From CAYGZC01 sp964354225 (GTDB lineage Bacteria; Bacteroidota; Ignavibacteria; UBA10030; SZUA-254): a stretch of DNA of 8,017 nt. This document shows, one piece after another, positions 4,526-8,017 of this stretch. The notes under the pieces were generated by a model, which made no database searches, was not told the DNA's origin, and saw nothing but the letters and a program-made list of their open reading frames with translations. The stretch covers positions 1-8,017 of the forward strand of contig CAYGZC010000106.1 in the NCBI GenBank assembly GCA_964354225.1, read 5' to 3'. The first letter of the stretch is position 1. Every line of letters starts with the position of its first letter. A program made the position numbers and the translations under genes.

Positions 4526-6094
4526 TTACCTACAGTACTTATTAATAATTTCATAAGCACTTGGATCTCCCAGTTCCCCCGCCTTATTCCAATCTAAACA
4601 AGCTCCATTTACATCCCCCAAAATTAATTTGGTAATTCCACGATTATAATATGCAGCTCCATCATTAGGATTAATCCTAATTGCTTCGTTGTGATCTCGT
4701 AATGCACTTCTATATTCTTCTATTCTCAACTTTGCAATCCCACGATTTATATATGCCTTGGCAAAATTCGGATCGATCCCAATTGCTTTGTTGTAATCTT
4801 GAATTGCACCTTTATAGTCTTCTAAATCCATTTTTGCAATCCCGCGATTATTATATGCCTCTGCATAATTCGGATTTAGTTTTATTGCTTTATTGAAATC
4901 TTGAATTGCGCCTCTATATTCCTCTAATTTATACTTTGAAATTCCACGATTTATAAATGCTTTTTCAAAATTCGGATTAATCTCAATTGCTTTGTTATAA
5001 TCTTTAATTGCGTCTCTGCAGTCGTCTAAATCACCCTTCGCAGTTCCACGATTAAAATATGCATATGCAAAATTCGGGTTAATCTCGATCGCTCTGTTAT
5101 AATCTTTAATTGCACCTCTAAGGTCTTCCAATTTATACTTTGCAACTCCGCGGTTAGAATATGCATCTGCATAATTCAGGTTAATCTCAATTGCTTTATT
5201 GAAATCTTGGATTGCGCCTTTGTAATCTTCTAAATTACCCTTTGTAATCCCACGATTATTATATGTATTTGCAACATCAGGATATTTTTCAATAAATTGT
5301 GAGAAATATTTTAAAGCTTCTTCATAATCACCTCTATCATGAGCTCGAAACCCTTTGTCGAAAAGTTCGAAACCTTTATATTCGTCATCTTTTGTATATG
5401 AACTAATTTCAACAGTTAAAACATCATCAATAGGAATAGCAAAATTTATATTTTGCCCTTCCTTCACGGTAAATGTACTTATACCTATTAGCTCCCCTTT
5501 ATCGTTCAGAACCGCACCTCCGCTGCTGCCAGAAGAGATGCTTGCAGTTATTTGAATAAAATTTCTCTTAAGTTCATCATAGCTTCTCAAACCGCTTATT
5601 ATCCCTTCAGAAATTGTATTTTCAAATCCCATTGGACTTCCTATTGCATAAACCCTCTGCCCAATTTTTAGAGTCTTTGAATCACCGATTTTTATTGCTG
5701 GGAACTTTTTCCCTTTAATTTTAAGAATTAATATATCTTTCTCTACATCAATACCTATTATATCAACATAAGGGATAATCTCTTTACCATGTAATATTTC
5801 AAGTCTTTCGCAACCGGAGAGAACGTGGTAATTGGTTACTACATAACCTTTATCGTTAAGAACAACACCGCTTCCTTGCTTTGTTAGTGAATCATTATAA
5901 TCATAAGCATGAATTATGACCACCGCATAAGAAACTTTCTCATAAATCTTTTCTGCTGATAAAGATTGACTATAAGAATCAGGACAGTAAATAAAAAGAA
6001 AGGAGAGTAAGCAAATATTTAATCTGAAATAAAAGTTTTGGAAAACTTTTCTTATAACGAACCGATAATTTGCAGCCACATATTTTTTTCTCAT
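4526..6094 (-). CDS. Exported trypsin-like (S1C/DegP-type) serine protease fused to TPR repeats
   Basis: Residue numbers count from a GTG at 6133; the better start is the ATG at 6094 (residue 14), with AGGGG 5 nt upstream, giving 522 aa. A basic stretch and the hydrophobic segment LNICLLSFLFIYC (38-50) form a signal peptide or anchor. The protease domain (about 60-245) shows GSGVVLNDKGYVVTNYHVLS with His103, Asp133 in DVEKDILILKI, and Ser204 in SSGSSGGAVLND. This is a complete triad, although the family's usual GNSGG has become GSSGG. No PDZ domain follows. Instead about eight 34-residue TPRs fill 255-535, most reading NRGIAKYKLEDYKGAIQDFN then KAIEINPN. The product is probably periplasmic or membrane-anchored, with the TPR array choosing substrates or partners (inference). 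The 34-codon ORF upstream overlaps its start by ATGA. Confidence 0.92.
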   Translation of the reverse strand: MRKKYVAANYRFVIRKVFQNFYFRLNICLLSFLFIYCPDSYSQSLSAEKIYEKVSYAVVIIHAYDYNDSLTKQGSGVVLNDKGYVVTNYHVLSGCERLEILHGKEIIPYVDIIGIDVEKDILILKIKGKKFPAIKIGDSKTLKIGQRVYAIGSPMGFENTISEGIISGLRSYDELKRNFIQITASISSGSSGGAVLNDKGELIGISTFTVKEGQNINFAIPIDDVLTVEISSYTKDDEYKGFELFDKGFRAHDRGDYEEALKYFSQFIEKYPDVANTYNNRGITKGNLEDYKGAIQDFNKAIEINLNYADAYSNRGVAKYKLEDLRGAIKDYNRAIEINPNFAYAYFNRGTAKGDLDDCRDAIKDYNKAIEINPNFEKAFINRGISKYKLEEYRGAIQDFNKAIKLNPNYAEAYNNRGIAKMDLEDYKGAIQDYNKAIGIDPNFAKAYINRGIAKLRIEEYRSALRDHNEAIRINPNDGAAYYNRGITKLILGDVNGACLDWNKAGELGDPSAYEIINKYCR

Positions 6095-6195
6095 ATTAAC
6101 CCCTGCAAAAATTCCCTCTGCTTGTGCTGACACGCCACACCAATAGCTTTCTTTTCAAAGACACAAACAGAGGGTAAGATGGTTTCTTGTTTCAT
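6091..6195 (-). CDS. Possible 34-codon leader ORF overlapping the protease start
   Basis: The ATG at 6195 opens MKQETILPSVCVFEKKAIG and runs to a TGA at 6093-6091. This overlaps the protease ATG as ATGA, the geometry of translational coupling. It starts about 24 nt after the predicted transcription start and carries no clear Shine-Dalgarno. The sequence resembles no known family. It may be a chance frame, or a leader peptide controlling protease translation. Confidence 0.3.
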   Translation of the reverse strand: MKQETILPSVCVFEKKAIGVACQHKQREFLQGLI

Positions 6196-6225
6196 AGCGT
6201 TTCTGTCAGAGTTTGAACTCCTCAG

Positions 6226-6254
6226 AATGTACTAATATCCTGAAAGTAAATCAA
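6226..6254 (-). promoter_or_regulatory. Putative promoter of the protease-TPR gene
   Basis: The -35 TTGATT (6254-6249) and -10 TACATT (6231-6226) have a 17-bp spacer. Transcription would begin near 6219, about 125 nt before the protease ATG. The -10 region shares ATTAGTACATT with the tRNA-Ser promoter. No terminator is evident between the lipoprotein gene and this promoter. Confidence 0.5.
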
Positions 6255-6328
6255 TTCAATTAATATCCGCAAGTAAACGACACTCAGAAATGAAACCCAT
6301 ACTCGCTCAACTCTTTGCGATATTTCTT

Positions 6329-6844
6329 CTACCGCTTTATGTTTACCTCTTCTCGAAACTCAACTGTCGGTTCGTAGATTACTAATTTACCCGTCCAATG
6401 TGGTCGTTGATTCGGGATAAAAATTATTTTAAGTGAATCATACAACCACTCAGTCGTAATAGTATCCTCTACCGAATGAGCATACTGGCTTCTTATTGAT
6501 TTCTCAAGATTATGATATTCAACGTCGAGCATTTGGCTGTATCGGGCGAGGAATGTTTTTAACTTTCCTTCAACAAATTTAAAACGCACCTGTGTAAGGT
6601 TGTGTAAGCTGCCTTTCCTTTCGGAATCGGTTAATCTCCACAGACAAGTATCCTCGTTTCCCGATGATTGTTGACACGCTAAATCAGATATCCTTGCTTT
6701 CAGTTCTTCCTTTGTCAGATTTAATTGGATATTGGCAAATCTGAGAGTTGATGGTGATATTCTTCGTTTATCCGAGCCACCCTTGCTGCAGGAGTATATT
6801 ATTAAAAGCACAAAACAAAATATGAAAGGAATGATTATTTTCAT
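6329..6844 (-). CDS. Putative lipoprotein of unknown function
   Basis: The protein is 171 aa from the ATG at 6844. A tandem ATG at 6847 is less likely because GGGGAG (6856-6851) is 6 nt from 6844 but only 3 nt from 6847. The N-terminus KIIIPFIFCFVLLIIYSC is a lipoprotein signal with Cys at residue 19, although Tyr at -2 is unusual in a lipobox. The mature part is hydrophilic, has two cysteines in LACQQ and EDTCLW that could form a disulfide, and shows no recognised domain. It starts 11 nt after the DUF1028 gene and so is cotranscribed with it. The TAG stop is followed in frame by 14 sense codons (KKYRKELSEYGFHF) and a TGA at 6286-6284, so the original C-terminus may have been longer. Confidence 0.8.
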   Translation of the reverse strand: MKIIIPFIFCFVLLIIYSCSKGGSDKRRISPSTLRFANIQLNLTKEELKARISDLACQQSSGNEDTCLWRLTDSERKGSLHNLTQVRFKFVEGKLKTFLARYSQMLDVEYHNLEKSIRSQYAHSVEDTITTEWLYDSLKIIFIPNQRPHWTGKLVIYEPTVEFREEVNIKR

Positions 6845-6858
6845 CATTCACTCCCCAA

Positions 6859-7953
6859 CTACTTGCCTACCTTTTGCTTTGCCTCCTTAAACTTTCGAAG
6901 CTGCTTCCAGTATTGATCATTATTCGGCTTTTTATTAACAAGCTCTGCCTCAATTGTAATTGCTTCGTCATAATTGCCAAGCCGGAAATAACACTCAGCC
7001 ATTGTATCCATGTAAGATAATTTATCAGGGGCAAGTTTAGTTGCCCGTTTGGCAAGCTCTAATGCTCGCTCACGGTCCATATTGTTTGTTACAAGTATCC
7101 ACGCGATATCGTTCAATAATTTTGGATCATCCGGTTTTGCCCGCAGCGAATTATTCATCGATTCGGTTAAACGTTTTTTTTCTTGATCTGCCCGGATAAA
7201 CTTCCTATCTTGATTCAGTTTTTCAATCAGTGCTAATCGTGCCTCAAATGAAAATGTTTCTTGCCATAGTGTATAAATCCTCCGCAGCTCGACCAATGGC
7301 AACGAGTCATCATCAACTCTGATATCTATGTAACGATCATTATAGCCGCCGTAACCACCATTCTCGCGCACAACGAGCAGCGCGGCAGATTGCCTGCCGC
7401 GTCTATCACCGCCGGCTTTCTCTGCAGCATCGAGTGCGTTTAGCATACGATTGGCAAGCTCACCAGATGAAATTTCAAAAGTTAGCGCCATCGCTCTGAT
7501 AACTTCCACACCTGCCAAGATATTTCCTTGCACGGTATATCCGTTACCAGAAATATTTCCTGCATACGGCAAACATTCTGAGCCGGTAAACGCAAAAGCG
7601 TTACCGTGAGCATCGACTATCCCTAATTGTCTGTGCGAGAGATTCGTATCACTTTCGATCAACCTCTCAACCGTTTGGCGTGCATCCAAACCATTTTCCA
7701 GTAACTCTAATCCTCGTGGACCGAAAGTCGTATTGGCTAAAGCCTGCGTAGCAATCGCACCAACGCCGGCTTTTGCATAAGGCACAACTGCGCCAACACC
7801 AAGAAATTTAGATTGGACTGCGACACCTAATTCACCTGTCAGTGAATCGTATGCAACAATCGAATATGTCGATACAAGCGAAGATGTTTCCTTGGGTTGG
7901 GCTGAGAGAATCAGTGAGCAAATAAATATTAAAAATAATATTGATTTAGTCAT
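6859..7953 (-). CDS. Secreted DUF1028 (Ntn-hydrolase-like) protein with C-terminal TPRs
   Basis: A signal peptide (about 1-18, ILFLIFICSLILSA) precedes a full DUF1028 domain at 28-226. Its hallmarks are TYSIVAYDSLTGELGVAVQS (29-48), VGAIATQALANTTFGPRGLE, FTGSECLPYAG, YTVQGNILAG, AGGDRRGRQSAALLVVR (180-196) and RVDDDSLPLVELRR. DUF1028 proteins are classed with the Ntn-hydrolase fold, but the substrate is not established. The C-terminal third (about 266-364) carries TPR-like helices, including AIWILVTN-type and YFRLGNYDEAI segments, matching the layout of larger DUF1028 relatives. Export to the periplasm or outside is likely. No Shine-Dalgarno precedes the ATG, and only 64 bases upstream are visible, with no clear promoter. 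The lipoprotein gene follows 11 nt downstream. Confidence 0.92.
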   Translation of the reverse strand: MTKSILFLIFICSLILSAQPKETSSLVSTYSIVAYDSLTGELGVAVQSKFLGVGAVVPYAKAGVGAIATQALANTTFGPRGLELLENGLDARQTVERLIESDTNLSHRQLGIVDAHGNAFAFTGSECLPYAGNISGNGYTVQGNILAGVEVIRAMALTFEISSGELANRMLNALDAAEKAGGDRRGRQSAALLVVRENGGYGGYNDRYIDIRVDDDSLPLVELRRIYTLWQETFSFEARLALIEKLNQDRKFIRADQEKKRLTESMNNSLRAKPDDPKLLNDIAWILVTNNMDRERALELAKRATKLAPDKLSYMDTMAECYFRLGNYDEAITIEAELVNKKPNNDQYWKQLRKFKEAKQKVGK

Positions 7954-8017
7954 TGTAGTATTATGAGATAATTGTACATTGTTTCCCCGATAGAGCAGAA
8001 ACGACCGTAATAACTTT

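Noticed and set aside
4681..4896. 71-codon plus-strand ORF
   Set aside because: It is antisense to the TPR repeats; its internal repetitiveness only mirrors the TPR codons.
6091..6133. GTG at 6133 as the protease start
   Set aside because: It adds 13 residues before the signal peptide and has no ribosome-binding site, while the ATG at 6094 has AGGGG 5 nt upstream.
6204..6220. tRNA T-arm-like GAGTTCAAACTC
   Set aside because: The base that should pair to close the T-loop is wrong, and no acceptor, D or anticodon arm surrounds it.
7954..8017. Open frames running in from the right edge, one ending in ATGA overlap with the DUF1028 start
   Set aside because: Only about 20 codons are visible, all three minus frames are open for much of the stretch, and none is recognisable.

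Overview
The window is an AT-rich bacterial chromosome segment in which every supported gene lies on the minus strand. The standard genetic code, a GlnRS gene next to a GluRS gene, a tRNA with encoded CCA, a DUF1028-TPR protein and a serine protease-TPR fusion suggest a member of the Bacteroidota/Chlorobi/Ignavibacteria (FCB) assemblage. That placement is inference from gene style, not from a marker phylogeny.

Layout, read in the direction of transcription (high to low coordinates). A secreted DUF1028-TPR protein (7953-6859) and a small lipoprotein (6844-6329) form a two-gene unit. A sigma70-like promoter (6226-6254) and a 34-codon leader ORF (6195-6091) precede an exported trypsin-like protease fused to about eight TPRs (6094-4526). 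A promoter at 4430-4458 precedes an unrecognised basic 262-aa protein (4386-3598). Its 3' side carries a strongly structured RNA (3451-3536) with mutually exclusive pairings. Next come a tiny ORF with an A7 slippery site (3424-3255) and tRNA-Ser(GCU) with its own promoter (3214-3122).

Between the tRNA and the synthetase operon lies the most unusual region, about 2506-3136. A GIY-YIG nuclease-like ORF sits among two sets of three 40-bp-period, hairpin-forming repeats and several related hairpins. The last 15 nt of tRNA-Ser, inside a 24-bp exact repeat, are duplicated on the far side of the ORF. The arrangement looks like a minimal tRNA-tail-associated mobile or expanding element with no recognisable integrase. 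The nuclease reading frame ends inside one of the hairpins.

The last block is a gltX-glnS operon (GluRS then GlnRS, stop and start overlapping as TAATG; glnS runs off the left edge). It has a promoter at 2422-2450 and a short leader. The leader carries a terminator-like hairpin just before the gltX start codon and an upstream segment that could act as antiterminator. The pair supplies charged tRNA-Glu and tRNA-Gln; the other genes are envelope or secreted proteins of uncertain role.
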